Positions 8,846-19,669 of a stretch of 64,000 bases of DNA are shown in pieces; the stretch's first letter is position 1, and each line of letters opens with the position of its first letter. The stretch is from Saprospiraceae bacterium. GTDB lineage: Bacteria; Bacteroidota; Bacteroidia; Chitinophagales; Saprospiraceae. Made by a program: the position numbers and the translations under genes. The DNA lies in contig JAHDHQ010000016.1 of NCBI GenBank assembly GCA_020631235.1, positions 1 through 64,000 on the forward strand. Reading direction: 5' to 3'. Under the pieces are notes generated by a model that had not been told where the DNA came from, did no database searches, and was given only the letters and a program-made list of their open reading frames with translations.

Positions 8846-10156
8846 CTACCGTTTATAAAATTTTTGAGTTGATTTGGTTCCATGTTCAAATTTGGCGGTA
8901 ATTAAGTACAGACCTTCAGCTAAAGCTGAAACATCGATTTGTGTCAGTCCAGATTTATTGTGTCCGCTGGATACTAATTTACCGTCAAAATCTCTAATCC
9001 ATACATCTGTAATATCATTTTTTTGGAGGGAAAGAGTAGTGCTTACAGGATTGTTTATTAAGAAGGTTTCTTCTTGATTAAAAACGTCATTGGCAAAACT
9101 GATGAGATCACATAGTAAAGAGTCTGGACCTTCGGAAATATACGCATCTTCATTAGTACGCATCCAATCCGCCATACCACTAAGATCCCCATTTCGATTC
9201 ATCATGAGTATGGTGGCTTTTCCATTGTTTTTATCTAAGCTTAATCCTGTGGAGACCCCTTGATCACCGCCTCCGTGTCCATTAAAAATTTGGTAACTGA
9301 TCGGTGGAGAAAGCAAGGTGCGACCATCCATTGTTCCTAAATTTAAGCAAGTAATGGCATAATTAGCCATATCACCTAAAGAGGCTCTGAGTCGTCCGGC
9401 AGGATAATCGCTGTAACTATAATGACCAATGGGGGAAAAACCACTGCCTGATGGGTTGTAGGGTACAGCTAGCAAATCCAGGTCTAAATCTTCCATTAAA
9501 AAAGAACTATGTTCCATACATAGTGGTTCGAATATTTGTTCTCGGACAAATACCGCAAAATCAGTATCTGATGCTGCTTCTACAATGAATCCCAACAAAG
9601 CAAAACCAATGTTAGAGTACACTTGATCGCCTATTCCTGCAGCTACAAAATTTAAATTTGCGTCGTAAATATCACCATTAGCGACTAGATAGTTTTCTAA
9701 ATATTCTCCTAAAGGACGCGTTTCTTCATCACTGGATAGATACGGCATTTCGTCCCAGTTGTCTTTGATTCCCGAAGTGTGATCTATGAGGTGCCGGATG
9801 GTAATGTTTGTTTCGTCTGTTGGATGTTCTACTGCAAACGGTAAATAGTCATTTATAGGATCATCAAGTGAAGCAATGATGCCTTGGTCCAGCGCCATTA
9901 AAGTGGCAAAATGAGTCACATGTTTGCTTACACTGGCTAGCATAAATGAGGTAGATTCAGAAACGGGAATGTCTAGTTCGAAATTAGCCATCCCAAAATA
10001 TCCTTCATATAACAGTTCTCCATCACTTACAAAACCTACCGCCAAACCTGGTATTTGTCGCTCCACCATCCAAGTTTCAAACTGTTCGTCCACGGTTTGA
10101 GCCTGTACAAAAAATGAAAACAAACAAAAAAAACAAAATAGGAAAATGTATCTCAT
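8846..10156 (-). CDS. Secreted serine hydrolase (class C beta-lactamase/penicillin-binding fold) with T9SS C-terminal domain
   Basis: SxxK (ASVSKH), YxN (VYSN), HxG (GHGGGDQG) motifs; signal peptide; C-terminal sorting-like domain. Confidence 0.85.
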   Translation of the reverse strand: MRYIFLFCFFCLFSFFVQAQTVDEQFETWMVERQIPGLAVGFVSDGELLYEGYFGMANFELDIPVSESTSFMLASVSKHVTHFATLMALDQGIIASLDDPINDYLPFAVEHPTDETNITIRHLIDHTSGIKDNWDEMPYLSSDEETRPLGEYLENYLVANGDIYDANLNFVAAGIGDQVYSNIGFALLGFIVEAASDTDFAVFVREQIFEPLCMEHSSFLMEDLDLDLLAVPYNPSGSGFSPIGHYSYSDYPAGRLRASLGDMANYAITCLNLGTMDGRTLLSPPISYQIFNGHGGGDQGVSTGLSLDKNNGKATILMMNRNGDLSGMADWMRTNEDAYISEGPDSLLCDLISFANDVFNQEETFLINNPVSTTLSLQKNDITDVWIRDFDGKLVSSGHNKSGLTQIDVSALAEGLYLITAKFEHGTKSTQKFYKR

Positions 10157-10308
10157 GCTGGAAATTATTTTTAATTAAGATATTAAAAAAACTTGGTATA
10201 AATATGATTTGAACCTTAAAGGATTTAGTGTGTTTTTACACTATAATTTTGATGATCTTAACCTTTAGCCGACGAATACTAAGCCTACAATTATCTACTT
10301 TTGTATTA

Positions 10309-12441
10309 ATGAAATGGAGTCCGTTTTATACAGTCATGTTTTCTTTATGGGTACTTCCTTTATGGAGCCAAAACTTATTGGTTAATGATTCTAATGGAGA
10401 TTTAGTAAGCATCGATATTGAAGGTTGTAATACAACGGTGGTAGCTGATATTGGATTTTATACGGACATTGCTGCACATCCAAATGGTTTTTTTTATGGA
10501 GTTAATACAGTAGGTAAATTAACCAGGATCAACGTACAAACAGGGGAAACAAACCAGGTGGAAGATTTTACATCTACAGCCTATTATGCTTTAACCGCAA
10601 ATGCTGAAGGCCTGTTATTTGCCGCATCAGGACTAGGGGATCTGGTCTCTTACAACCCATCCAATAATCAAACGACCTATTACGATAATATGGGCTTTAA
10701 AGCGGCTGGCGACTTAACCTATTACCAAGGAGATATGTATATGGCTACAGACGAAAACAAGTTGGTTTACATAGATCCATTGGATCCTAGCAATAATGAG
10801 GTTTTTATTGATTTTGCTTCTTCGAATTCATCCATATATGGTATTGTGAGTACTGTGGATGGTTGTAATGTCAGCACTTATGCGTTTTCAAATGACAATA
10901 ACGCCAAAGTGTATCAAATAGACTGGATCAATAAGTCTTTTGATTTTGTATGCAACATCGATAAAGAGGTGTATGGAGGTTCTAGTGAATTCGAATTTGC
11001 GGCATCAGACGATTTGATACAAATAGATAGTATTGTGATTAATGCCGCTCCATGTGATGAAGGCACCAGCCAAGTTATTGTATACGCATCGAGTGAGATT
11101 GGTGCATTAAGCTATAGTATCGACGGTATTAACTACCAAGATGATAACGAATTCTTTGACTTGACTTATGGTGATTATACCCTTTATATTCAAGACGAAT
11201 CTGGATGTATAGGCAATGAAGATATTAGTATAGATGTAGGATACCTGGTTTTCGAAAACACTCAGGTGCAAAACGCTATTTGTGGGCAAAACAACGGTGT
11301 GGCTACCATTCGAGTCGATGCTTCCACTCAGGATTTAATGTACAGCATAGATGGCATTAATTATCAAAGTTCGCCTGTCTTTTCAGATTTAGCTCCAGGT
11401 ATGTATGATGTATATGTGATTTCTAATCAATCGTGTGAAATTAGTTCGACCTTTGAGGTCGCCATTTCTAGTTCTATACAATTAATTAACACTAATGCCT
11501 ATGGTCCCAGCTGTGATGAAGGCTTTGCTTTCATTGATATCGAAGCCACTAGCCCCAATGGAGGATTAATGTATAGCCTCGATGGCATAAACTTCCAATC
11601 CGAAGCTTATTTTGGTAACCTAGAAATGGGAGTTTATACGGTTTACATAGTCGACGCACTGGGATGTGAAGATACCTTTGAAGTAATCATGGAAGCAGGT
11701 ATTTTATCATTGGCCAATGTAGTGACCAGTCCTGAAACTTGCGAATCAAGCAATGGTTCTGCTACTTTAATAGTACAGAGTTCTTTGGCTAATTATGATC
11801 TTTTTATAGATGGAGAAAACGTTGGCAATACAAGCACCATCCAAGGGCTTGACGGAGGGATCTATCAGATAACATTAATTGGTGCTGATGCTTGTAGCAT
11901 AGAATATGATTTAGTGATAGACGAGATTTTGACTTACGAACTAGATACCATTTTGCTAAGTCCAGATTTTTGTAATCAAGGAGAAGGATCTATAGAAGTG
12001 CTATTAAACGACAATGGGAATAACATAAGCTACTGGTTAGATAATAGCTTGCAAGACGAATCAGGTTTTATACAAAATGTAGTACAAGGTGATTATCTGC
12101 TTGAGATAGTTGACCAAAACAATTGTTCTTCCAGTTTTAATGTAAGCATCGAACAAGATGATTGCCCGATTTTTATTCCTAATGTTTTTGCGCCATCTAT
12201 AGGTGGAAACGATCGCTTTAGTGTACAGTCAGCATATGATTTGTCTGTGGAAAACTGGTTTGTTTACGATCGTTGGGGAAATCAATTATATATGGCTGAA
12301 GATTTCAGCATAAACGATTCTACGGTGTTTTGGGACGGTACGTTTAATGGCAAGGAAGTTCCGGCAGGGGTATATGTCTTTAGCCTAAATATTCAAGGTT
12401 TTGAGGAGGCCATTGTGGGCGATATTACCTTGGTGCGTTAG
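10309..12441 (+). CDS. SprB-repeat protein with gliding-motility-associated (T9SS type B) C-terminal domain
   Basis: Repeated YSIDGINYQ...F.DL..G.Y.VYI.D..GC units; CTD IPNVFAPSIGGNDRFSV...VYDRWGNQLY...WDGTFNGKEVPAGVYVFSL. ORF track starts at 10228; ATG 10309 fits the signal peptide better. Confidence 0.85.
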   Translation: MKWSPFYTVMFSLWVLPLWSQNLLVNDSNGDLVSIDIEGCNTTVVADIGFYTDIAAHPNGFFYGVNTVGKLTRINVQTGETNQVEDFTSTAYYALTANAEGLLFAASGLGDLVSYNPSNNQTTYYDNMGFKAAGDLTYYQGDMYMATDENKLVYIDPLDPSNNEVFIDFASSNSSIYGIVSTVDGCNVSTYAFSNDNNAKVYQIDWINKSFDFVCNIDKEVYGGSSEFEFAASDDLIQIDSIVINAAPCDEGTSQVIVYASSEIGALSYSIDGINYQDDNEFFDLTYGDYTLYIQDESGCIGNEDISIDVGYLVFENTQVQNAICGQNNGVATIRVDASTQDLMYSIDGINYQSSPVFSDLAPGMYDVYVISNQSCEISSTFEVAISSSIQLINTNAYGPSCDEGFAFIDIEATSPNGGLMYSLDGINFQSEAYFGNLEMGVYTVYIVDALGCEDTFEVIMEAGILSLANVVTSPETCESSNGSATLIVQSSLANYDLFIDGENVGNTSTIQGLDGGIYQITLIGADACSIEYDLVIDEILTYELDTILLSPDFCNQGEGSIEVLLNDNGNNISYWLDNSLQDESGFIQNVVQGDYLLEIVDQNNCSSSFNVSIEQDDCPIFIPNVFAPSIGGNDRFSVQSAYDLSVENWFVYDRWGNQLYMAEDFSINDSTVFWDGTFNGKEVPAGVYVFSLNIQGFEEAIVGDITLVR

Positions 12442-13123
12442 GCATAGACAAGGATAAATGATCCATCATGCGCTGAAAATGTAGAGGTACACTGGCTTTA
12501 ATGTCTAGAGGCTTGCCTTCGCTTGAAGGGAATCTAGTTTGTACAGCATGTAAGCACATATTTTTAAAACCCATTTTTGTTTCAAAATATTTATTGTGTT
12601 TACAATCTCCATGCTTTTTGTCACCTATAATAGGATGTCTTATATGAGCAAAATGCCTTCTGATTTGATGGAATCTACCCGTTTCTGGAGATATTTCTAC
12701 TAAACTGTATCGAGAAGTAGGATATCGATTTACTGCAAAATCTAGGCTTTGTTGGTCTAGGCGTTTGTAGTGGCTTATAGCTTCTTGCATTTTATCCTTT
12801 CTTCCACTTTTAAGTGGGTAGTCTATGGTGCCAGAAACATCGACAAAACCCCGGATAATGGCTAAATATTTTTTTTCGAACTTAGCTTCTTCCATTAGTT
12901 TTTGTACTCTAGCGGCTTCCGTGGAATTTTTTCCAAATAACAAGACGCCACTCGTGCCTCTATCAAGCCGATGGATTGGATATACTCGTTGTTTTATTTG
13001 ATCCCTTAGCAATTGCAGCAAAAACACCTTGTCTTCTGTAATGCTAGTTTTGTGCACCATAATGCCTGCTGGCTTGTTTATGGCGATTAGATCCTGATCT
13101 TCATATAGAATCGTTAAGCTCAT
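12425..13123 (-). CDS. truC: RluA-family pseudouridine synthase, TruC-like
   Basis: LYEDQDLIAINKPAGIMVHK and YPIHRLDRGTSGVLLFGK motifs; start MSLTILYE at 13123 gives ATGA overlap with upstream gene. Confidence 0.75.
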   Translation of the reverse strand: MSLTILYEDQDLIAINKPAGIMVHKTSITEDKVFLLQLLRDQIKQRVYPIHRLDRGTSGVLLFGKNSTEAARVQKLMEEAKFEKKYLAIIRGFVDVSGTIDYPLKSGRKDKMQEAISHYKRLDQQSLDFAVNRYPTSRYSLVEISPETGRFHQIRRHFAHIRHPIIGDKKHGDCKHNKYFETKMGFKNMCLHAVQTRFPSSEGKPLDIKASVPLHFQRMMDHLSLSMPNAPR

Positions 13124-14313
13124 GAGTCTAATTGGTAATATACACACTTTAAATAGGCACCTTCCTGAAAAGTAATGGGATGATCGACGTCGTGATAAGT
13201 TTTTTTAAGCAGTTTTTTAGGGGTTTTGTTCAATGCTGTGGCAATAGTATCAAAGAATAAATCAGCATCAATACGTGACGAGCAAGATGCGAGCACTAAT
13301 AGGCCATTAGGTTTTACTAGTTGACTACCTAATTTAGCTAAGCTTGCATATTTTTTAACCGCTATATCCACTTCTGAGGTTTGTTTGGCCAATGAAGGAG
13401 GATCAATAACTACGATATCATATTTTTTCTTTTCCTTTTTTAGTTGGGCTAGTATTTTAAAGGCATCTCCCGCGATGCCGGATAATCTCTGTTCTAAACC
13501 ATTCAATTGGGCATTGATTTTTCCGTCTTCCAACGCTTTTTTGGATATGTCTATCATGGTGGCATGTTTAGCTCCTTGGGCTAGAGCATGGATGGAAAAG
13601 CCGCCATTATAAGAAAACACATCAAGCACGGTTTTGTCCTTCGCCATTAAAGCAAGATCTATTCTATTCTGGCGATGATCCATAAAATAACCGGTTTTGT
13701 GACCGTGCACAACATTGGCCAAAAAACGGACCCCATTTTCTAAAAAAACTACACTTTCTTGATCCAGCCTTCCAAACAATAAATTGCCTTCTTGGATATG
13801 GCTCACCTGATTAGAGAGCTGTCTAGATAGTCGCAAAACGACAGCACTTATCCAAGTATATTTACTCAGCACTTGTTTAATAAGAGCTAAATACGGAATC
13901 CATATAGAGGAGTATAATTTTAAAACCAAAACGTCATTATATACATCTAAAATTAAATGGGGCAATTTATCCGCTTCGCCATAGATCCATCTAAAGCTGT
14001 TATTTGTTGAAGTTCTCAGTGATTCTCTTTTACCTAATGCAATGGCAAATGTTTCTTCGAACCAGCCGATATTTATGGGTGTGTTTTTCCTTCTTTCAAG
14101 TATTTTAATCCGTATAAAAGAAGCAGGATCGAATAAGCCACAGGCTAGAAATTGGTTTTTACTTTGATCGAAAATGATGGCTAAATCACCTGAATCTCCA
14201 GCTTTACTTTGCTTTATTATACTTTCTTCAAAGACCCAAGGATGACCTTTGCGCACGTGCTTTTCTGCAGCCTTACTTAATTTAATCGCGATTCGTTGGA
14301 CACTTGGATTCAT
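13120..14313 (-). CDS. Class I SAM-dependent rRNA methyltransferase, RlmI-like, with PUA domain
   Basis: N-terminal PUA (KHVRKGHPWVFEESI), GYFMDHRQNR, VLDVFSYNGGFSIHAL, VVIDPPSLAK motifs. Confidence 0.85.
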   Translation of the reverse strand: MNPSVQRIAIKLSKAAEKHVRKGHPWVFEESIIKQSKAGDSGDLAIIFDQSKNQFLACGLFDPASFIRIKILERRKNTPINIGWFEETFAIALGKRESLRTSTNNSFRWIYGEADKLPHLILDVYNDVLVLKLYSSIWIPYLALIKQVLSKYTWISAVVLRLSRQLSNQVSHIQEGNLLFGRLDQESVVFLENGVRFLANVVHGHKTGYFMDHRQNRIDLALMAKDKTVLDVFSYNGGFSIHALAQGAKHATMIDISKKALEDGKINAQLNGLEQRLSGIAGDAFKILAQLKKEKKKYDIVVIDPPSLAKQTSEVDIAVKKYASLAKLGSQLVKPNGLLVLASCSSRIDADLFFDTIATALNKTPKKLLKKTYHDVDHPITFQEGAYLKCVYYQLDS

Positions 14314-14398
14314 GGACTAAAAGTAATATTACTGCTTAAGAAACGAAGCATAGCTCTTATAAAGCTTAGTAAAAAAAGCAGCTTTTTTCTTATTTTAC

Positions 14399-16774
14399 TT
14401 GTTCATAAAAATCAATCAAATGAAAAAAAGTATACTTTTTATTTTCTGTGCTTGTTTCTATGTGACAGCAAATAGCCAAGCTTTTGTAGATTTAAATGCT
14501 TCAGGCAACAATGATGGTTCTTCTTGGGCCGATGCATATACAAGTATTCAAGCAGCGCTCAATTCTAGTGAAACAGATGTCTGGATAAAGTCTGGAGTGT
14601 ATAAACCCGAAGCTTTAAATGGCTTTGTTTATTATGAAGTAAATAGTCCTAAAAATATATATGGAGGTTTCGCAGGGACAGAAGCATCCATTGACGAACG
14701 AGATATTGATAATAATCCTACCACCATAAATGGAGACATTAACGATGATGATAGCATTGCTGATCTTATGTTAAATCGTGAGGATAATGCAAATCATTTA
14801 TTTCATGTCACTGCTTCGGCAGGCAATGTGGTTTTCGATGGTCTAAGCATGACGAATGGTACGACTGATTTTGAAAACAATGAGCAAGGTGATTTTTTAT
14901 TGAGAGGTGGCGCCATATTTAGTGAGAGCAAAATCGAAGTGAATAACTGTAACTTCACACAGAACACAGCCTTTAGTGGAGGTGCTATTTACGTTAATCA
15001 AACGGATGGGTCAGTCGTAGAAAATTCAGTCTTCAACTTGAACATGTCCATTGCTCAAGGAGCAGGCCTTATGTTTAACGAAAGCTCAAATCCTGTTTGT
15101 CGAGGCAATAGTTTTACTTCAAATCAAGTGGTGCGAGGGGCTTTATATACACTGTATTGCACCAATGCGATAGTGGAAGATTGTGATTTTGAATTTAATA
15201 GTATTGTGCTTGATGGTTGGGGTGGTGCAGCTTACTTTAATTGGAACTCAGCCAATACAATGATTACCAATTGTGAGTTTTCTGATAATACAGGAGGTAA
15301 TGCTTCGGGTATTTATTTAGATGGAAGAGAATTAGAAGGCGTATTGCAAGCCACTTTAGATAATTGTACATTCGATAGTAATTCGAATACGAGTTATGGT
15401 GGCGTATTATATGCATGGACAACGAATTACATCATTAGAAACTCTCAATTTTCAGGAAATTTTGGTCCGAATGCTACTTGTTTTTATAGTGGTAGAACGA
15501 CTTTTTTAATGGAGGACTGCTCGTTTATTACTAATACGGCAGATTTTGGACCTTGTGGAGCCAGTTATAGCATCGGTACTAATGGCACATTTAGAAATTG
15601 TGATTTTTTATTTAACGAAGCTTTTACCAGTGGGGGTGCTTGTATGGTAGGTTTTACGGGACAAGCTCACTATGAAAATTGTTTGTTTGAAAATAATGTA
15701 GCTCGATTTGGAGGCGCCATATATATGCAAAATGATACCACTAAAGCATCATTTACTGATTGTGTATTTAAAGGCAATACTTCAGAAAACACAGGTGGAG
15801 CGATCAACGTAAATGGCTCTATAGAATTAGATGTCATAAGCAGTACTTTCGAAACCAATATGGCTGATGTAGGCGGAGCGATTGGATTTAATTTAGACAC
15901 TATGACTACCGCAGGATATTTAAATGTGGATAAGTGCGAGTTTAAGTTTAATAGTGCTATGACACAAGGAGGTGCTTTAAACATCGCGAATGGTACGACC
16001 AGTATTAGTTCTTCTTTATTTGCCCTTAATCTTGCCTCAAATATTGGGACAGGCGGAGCGATATCTAACAACGCCTTTGAGGGACATAACTCTGTGGTAG
16101 ATATTAGCCATTGTACTTTTGCTCATAATGAAGGAGAGTTGGCAGCAGGAATCGCCCAATTTGAAGATGAAACAGGTAAGGCCAGAGTAAACTTATTAAA
16201 CAACATCATTTACAATCCAGGTGGAAACGATTATGCTGTAGAAGCAGGCGAACCTGGACTTTTCTCGATGGGTGGCAACTTAATTTTACAAACAGATTTT
16301 GATGATATTTTTGTGGAAGAGAATGATGATGCAGGAAGTGATCCTTTATTCGAATCACTAGTGTTGAGAGATTTCCAACTACAAACTGGAAGCCCAGCAA
16401 TAAACACGGGAGTTATGGCAGGGAGTCATGAGACAGATATCAATGGAAATGGCATTATTGAAGGACCAGACAAGGGTTGTTATGATCGAGGCATTTCGTC
16501 TACCCTTGATGTATTGGACCCTAATTCGTTTTTGATTATTGGCAACCCATCTAATGATTATACGACCATACGATTAGAAGATTTAGTAGTTGGTAAATAT
16601 CGATTGCATATCCTAGATCATCAAGGGAAGCGCATCCATACTATAAACGACCTTAAAAATTCGAAAACAAAAGATATCAAACTAGATGTTAGCCAATATC
16701 CATCGGGTCAATATTATATTTATTTAATGAATCAGCAAGCAAGTTTAACTAAAACGCTGATCATCCAACATTAA
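14399..16774 (+). CDS. Secreted right-handed parallel beta-helix protein with T9SS-type C-terminal domain
   Basis: Repeated NC.F..N.A..GGAIY.. coils; Choice-of-anchor-like start (DLNASGNNDGSSWADAYTSIQAAL); CTD-like end. ATG at 14420 is a likely alternative start. Confidence 0.8.
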   Translation: MFIKINQMKKSILFIFCACFYVTANSQAFVDLNASGNNDGSSWADAYTSIQAALNSSETDVWIKSGVYKPEALNGFVYYEVNSPKNIYGGFAGTEASIDERDIDNNPTTINGDINDDDSIADLMLNREDNANHLFHVTASAGNVVFDGLSMTNGTTDFENNEQGDFLLRGGAIFSESKIEVNNCNFTQNTAFSGGAIYVNQTDGSVVENSVFNLNMSIAQGAGLMFNESSNPVCRGNSFTSNQVVRGALYTLYCTNAIVEDCDFEFNSIVLDGWGGAAYFNWNSANTMITNCEFSDNTGGNASGIYLDGRELEGVLQATLDNCTFDSNSNTSYGGVLYAWTTNYIIRNSQFSGNFGPNATCFYSGRTTFLMEDCSFITNTADFGPCGASYSIGTNGTFRNCDFLFNEAFTSGGACMVGFTGQAHYENCLFENNVARFGGAIYMQNDTTKASFTDCVFKGNTSENTGGAINVNGSIELDVISSTFETNMADVGGAIGFNLDTMTTAGYLNVDKCEFKFNSAMTQGGALNIANGTTSISSSLFALNLASNIGTGGAISNNAFEGHNSVVDISHCTFAHNEGELAAGIAQFEDETGKARVNLLNNIIYNPGGNDYAVEAGEPGLFSMGGNLILQTDFDDIFVEENDDAGSDPLFESLVLRDFQLQTGSPAINTGVMAGSHETDINGNGIIEGPDKGCYDRGISSTLDVLDPNSFLIIGNPSNDYTTIRLEDLVVGKYRLHILDHQGKRIHTINDLKNSKTKDIKLDVSQYPSGQYYIYLMNQQASLTKTLIIQH

Positions 16775-16779
16775 AGAAA

Positions 16780-18291
16780 TTACTTAATGCCTCTCGAACC
16801 ATTTATCCAAGGTTCCCAGACATTAAACATACGCATAGTGAATTCCAGTTGGTGTTTTTCAAACATCGATTGGATTTCACTTCTGTTTTGTCTCTTAAAA
16901 GATTCTAAACTTGCTGGATCTGCATTGGCCCAGTTAAGTGTTAAAGCTGCAACGATGGCAGAGTTTTTATTGAGTGCCACTAGATCCACTTTATCATAGG
17001 TGTCACTGCTAGCGTGATAATTTAATCCATAAGTAGCTGGTTTATGGATAGCCACGAGGTTAGGAATACCTTCTAACATGAAATCAAAATTGTCCGTACC
17101 GACTATAGGATTATTTATGTTTAGATAATTGCCTATGTTGTCTACAGATGCGAGACATTGGTCTACAAAAGGAATGAGATCATCTCTACCATTCGTAAAA
17201 AAACCGATGATATCACCGCTTCCAATGTCTACAGACAAGGCCATTTTGTGATTATTTAGCTGGTCCTGGTGAGTTTTAGTGTAGTGCCAAGAGCCAAAAT
17301 AGCCTTGTTCCTCTCCATTCCAAAGGGCAAACCGAATGGTTCTTTTAGCTTGAATATTTAGCTTTTTCATTTGTCGAGCTATATCTATTAGCATTGATAC
17401 ATTACAAGCATTGTCATTAGCTCCAGTTCCTAAAGCCCAGGAGTCTATGTGTGCACCGATGATGATGACTTCTTCTGGATAAGTGGTTCCTTTTATTTCG
17501 GCTATAACATTTTCACTAATAAAGGTTTCGCCCTTCTGTGCTTTACATTCTATACTCACATCTAAAGACAATCCTTCTTCGATGAGACGTATACAACGCT
17601 TAGCATCTTCTCTGGCCATGACAAATTGAGGTAGTTTGTTATCGGAGGTTTTGGTAGTAATAAATCTATACAGTAGTTTGTTTGGACGAGAAGACATGAA
17701 GATTATACCTTTTGCATTTCTTTTCCGAGCATTGATTTCGGCAATGGCTGCATCTGTATATTCTTTAAAAAGACCATTGATGTCCAGACATATATCTGCA
17801 TCCACAAAGACAAAGGCCTCCGATAAGTCATCATTGTTAGCTTCGAAGTCAAGATCTGTACCGGCACCCACATATACTAAAGGACCTTTGTATGTGCCAG
17901 GAGGTGTTTGGTATTTGGAAACAGCATTGACCTTAAAAGAAGGTATTTGAGCCCCATTAATAAGCATAGAAGTAGATTCAGCTAACCACAAGGAGGGCAT
18001 TTCGAAAGGATCCATATGGGCATCCACTTCGGCTTCGCTAAACTTTTCGTAAGCCCAGTTAATGGCTAATTGATTGGCTTCAGACCCCGTTACTCTTCCA
18101 CCAATTTGATCACAAAGTTCTTTTAAATCAGATTCCATGGGACTCTCGGCTAACATCGCTTGAATAAGCGTATTCAAGTCTTGTTCAGCTGAGCTGCTTT
18201 GTGCGTTTAATAGCTGAAAAGTCATAAATAAGAAAGATGTGAGGCAAAGGTGTCGGAGAAAAGGCATCATAATAAGTGTTAAAATTTGCAT
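16780..18291 (-). CDS. M28 family metallopeptidase, secreted
   Basis: IIGAHIDSWALGTGANDNACNVSMLIDIAR and RFALWNGEEQGYFGS metal-binding motifs; signal peptide. Confidence 0.85.
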   Translation of the reverse strand: MQILTLIMMPFLRHLCLTSFLFMTFQLLNAQSSSAEQDLNTLIQAMLAESPMESDLKELCDQIGGRVTGSEANQLAINWAYEKFSEAEVDAHMDPFEMPSLWLAESTSMLINGAQIPSFKVNAVSKYQTPPGTYKGPLVYVGAGTDLDFEANNDDLSEAFVFVDADICLDINGLFKEYTDAAIAEINARKRNAKGIIFMSSRPNKLLYRFITTKTSDNKLPQFVMAREDAKRCIRLIEEGLSLDVSIECKAQKGETFISENVIAEIKGTTYPEEVIIIGAHIDSWALGTGANDNACNVSMLIDIARQMKKLNIQAKRTIRFALWNGEEQGYFGSWHYTKTHQDQLNNHKMALSVDIGSGDIIGFFTNGRDDLIPFVDQCLASVDNIGNYLNINNPIVGTDNFDFMLEGIPNLVAIHKPATYGLNYHASSDTYDKVDLVALNKNSAIVAALTLNWANADPASLESFKRQNRSEIQSMFEKHQLEFTMRMFNVWEPWINGSRGIK

Positions 18292-18441
18292 TGTGTTAAC
18301 ATTTCGAGAACCTTGAAGTTCATTTTTATTAACACTTTAATAGCAGTCAGGTTAAATCAAATTTAATTTGGACCTTGATAGGTACTAAAATAGTTGAAAA
18401 GGTAGACATTTAGATTAATTAATCATTTAAAACTGACGAAT

Positions 18442-19608
18442 ATGAAAAAGCAAATGCTAGTAATGATCTTGGCAATATTTGCCAGCTCATGTGCCAACTT
18501 AGACAAATTAGTAGACCAAGGAAGATACAATGAAGCTATCCGAGTGGCTACCAAGAAAATGCAAGGTGACAAGTACAAAAAGACAAAGCATGTCCTTGCA
18601 CTAGAAGAAGCTTTTAATAAAGTGCAAGATGAAGATTTGCGCGAAGCTAAATATTTAGAAACTTCAACGGATGGTAGAAGCTGGGATAGAGTGTATAGTA
18701 TCTATAAAAAAATAGAAGAAAGACAAGCACTCGTAAGTCCAATGTTGCCTTTAAGAAGTAAGGAAGGCTATCGTGCAAGTTTTAATTTTATAAAAGTGGG
18801 GCCATTATTGTCCAATGCAGCCAAAGAAGCTGCTGGTTATCATTACGCTTCTGCAGAACAATCTTTAGAACGTGCGGAGCAAGGGAATAAGGACGCGGCT
18901 AAAAATGCTTTTGCTTCTTTAGAAAGAGTGCAAAGATATTTTACAAATTATAAAGATGTTGCAGATTTAAAGCTGAAAGCTCAATATCTAGCTAAGACTA
19001 GAATCTTGGTTATGCTTGATAATCAGGCTCCAGTAATGATTCCATACGAATTTGAACGAGAGATTCTAGATATATCCATACGAGATTTAAATTCAAAATT
19101 TAAGGAGTTTTATATGGAAGATCGCGATAATATTGACATTTATGCCACATTGACCATAACCAATATGGATGTGAGCCCAGAAAGAGAAACCATCAATCAT
19201 TTTCACGAAGAGAAACGAATTAAGGATGGTTGGGAGTATTTGTTAGATAAGCGTGGAAATATTCGTACTGATTCTTTGGGCAACAAATTAAAAGTGGATA
19301 AGTATATCATTGCTAAGGCCCACGTGCATGAAATAGTGCGAGAAAAACGAGCCAATGTTCGAGGAAAAATTAGATACGAAGATGCTAGAACGAATGAGTT
19401 AATTGCTAAAATGCCTGTACAAGTTGAGACTATATTTGAAGATTATGCCATAAGTTTTGATGGTGATAGGAGAGCGCTTTCGGATAGATGTATAAACAAT
19501 TTAAAGCGATTTCCTGAACCATTCCCTAGTGACTTTGATATGGCTTTACTAGCTGCAGATGAAGTTAAAGATTATTGGAAATCCGATTTAAGAAGACAAT
19601 TTAGATAA
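18442..19608 (+). CDS. Conserved hypothetical lipoprotein
   Basis: MKKQMLVMILAIFASSCANLDKLV lipobox; full-length ORF. Confidence 0.7.
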   Translation: MKKQMLVMILAIFASSCANLDKLVDQGRYNEAIRVATKKMQGDKYKKTKHVLALEEAFNKVQDEDLREAKYLETSTDGRSWDRVYSIYKKIEERQALVSPMLPLRSKEGYRASFNFIKVGPLLSNAAKEAAGYHYASAEQSLERAEQGNKDAAKNAFASLERVQRYFTNYKDVADLKLKAQYLAKTRILVMLDNQAPVMIPYEFEREILDISIRDLNSKFKEFYMEDRDNIDIYATLTITNMDVSPERETINHFHEEKRIKDGWEYLLDKRGNIRTDSLGNKLKVDKYIIAKAHVHEIVREKRANVRGKIRYEDARTNELIAKMPVQVETIFEDYAISFDGDRRALSDRCINNLKRFPEPFPSDFDMALLAADEVKDYWKSDLRRQFR

Positions 19609-19644
19609 AATACGGCTCACTATATTTTTAGTAATATGTTTTAT

Positions 19645-19669
19645 GGAGGTGCATGGCACCTCCTTTTTT
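19645..19669 (+). terminator. Rho-independent terminator
   Basis: GGAGGTGC-atg-GCACCTCC perfect 8-bp stem then TTTTTT. Confidence 0.85.

Noticed and set aside
15670-16400. Minus-strand ORFs (133 aa and 64 aa) within the beta-helix protein gene
   Set aside because: Antisense shadow ORFs; the plus frame has clear repeated coils and a sorting domain
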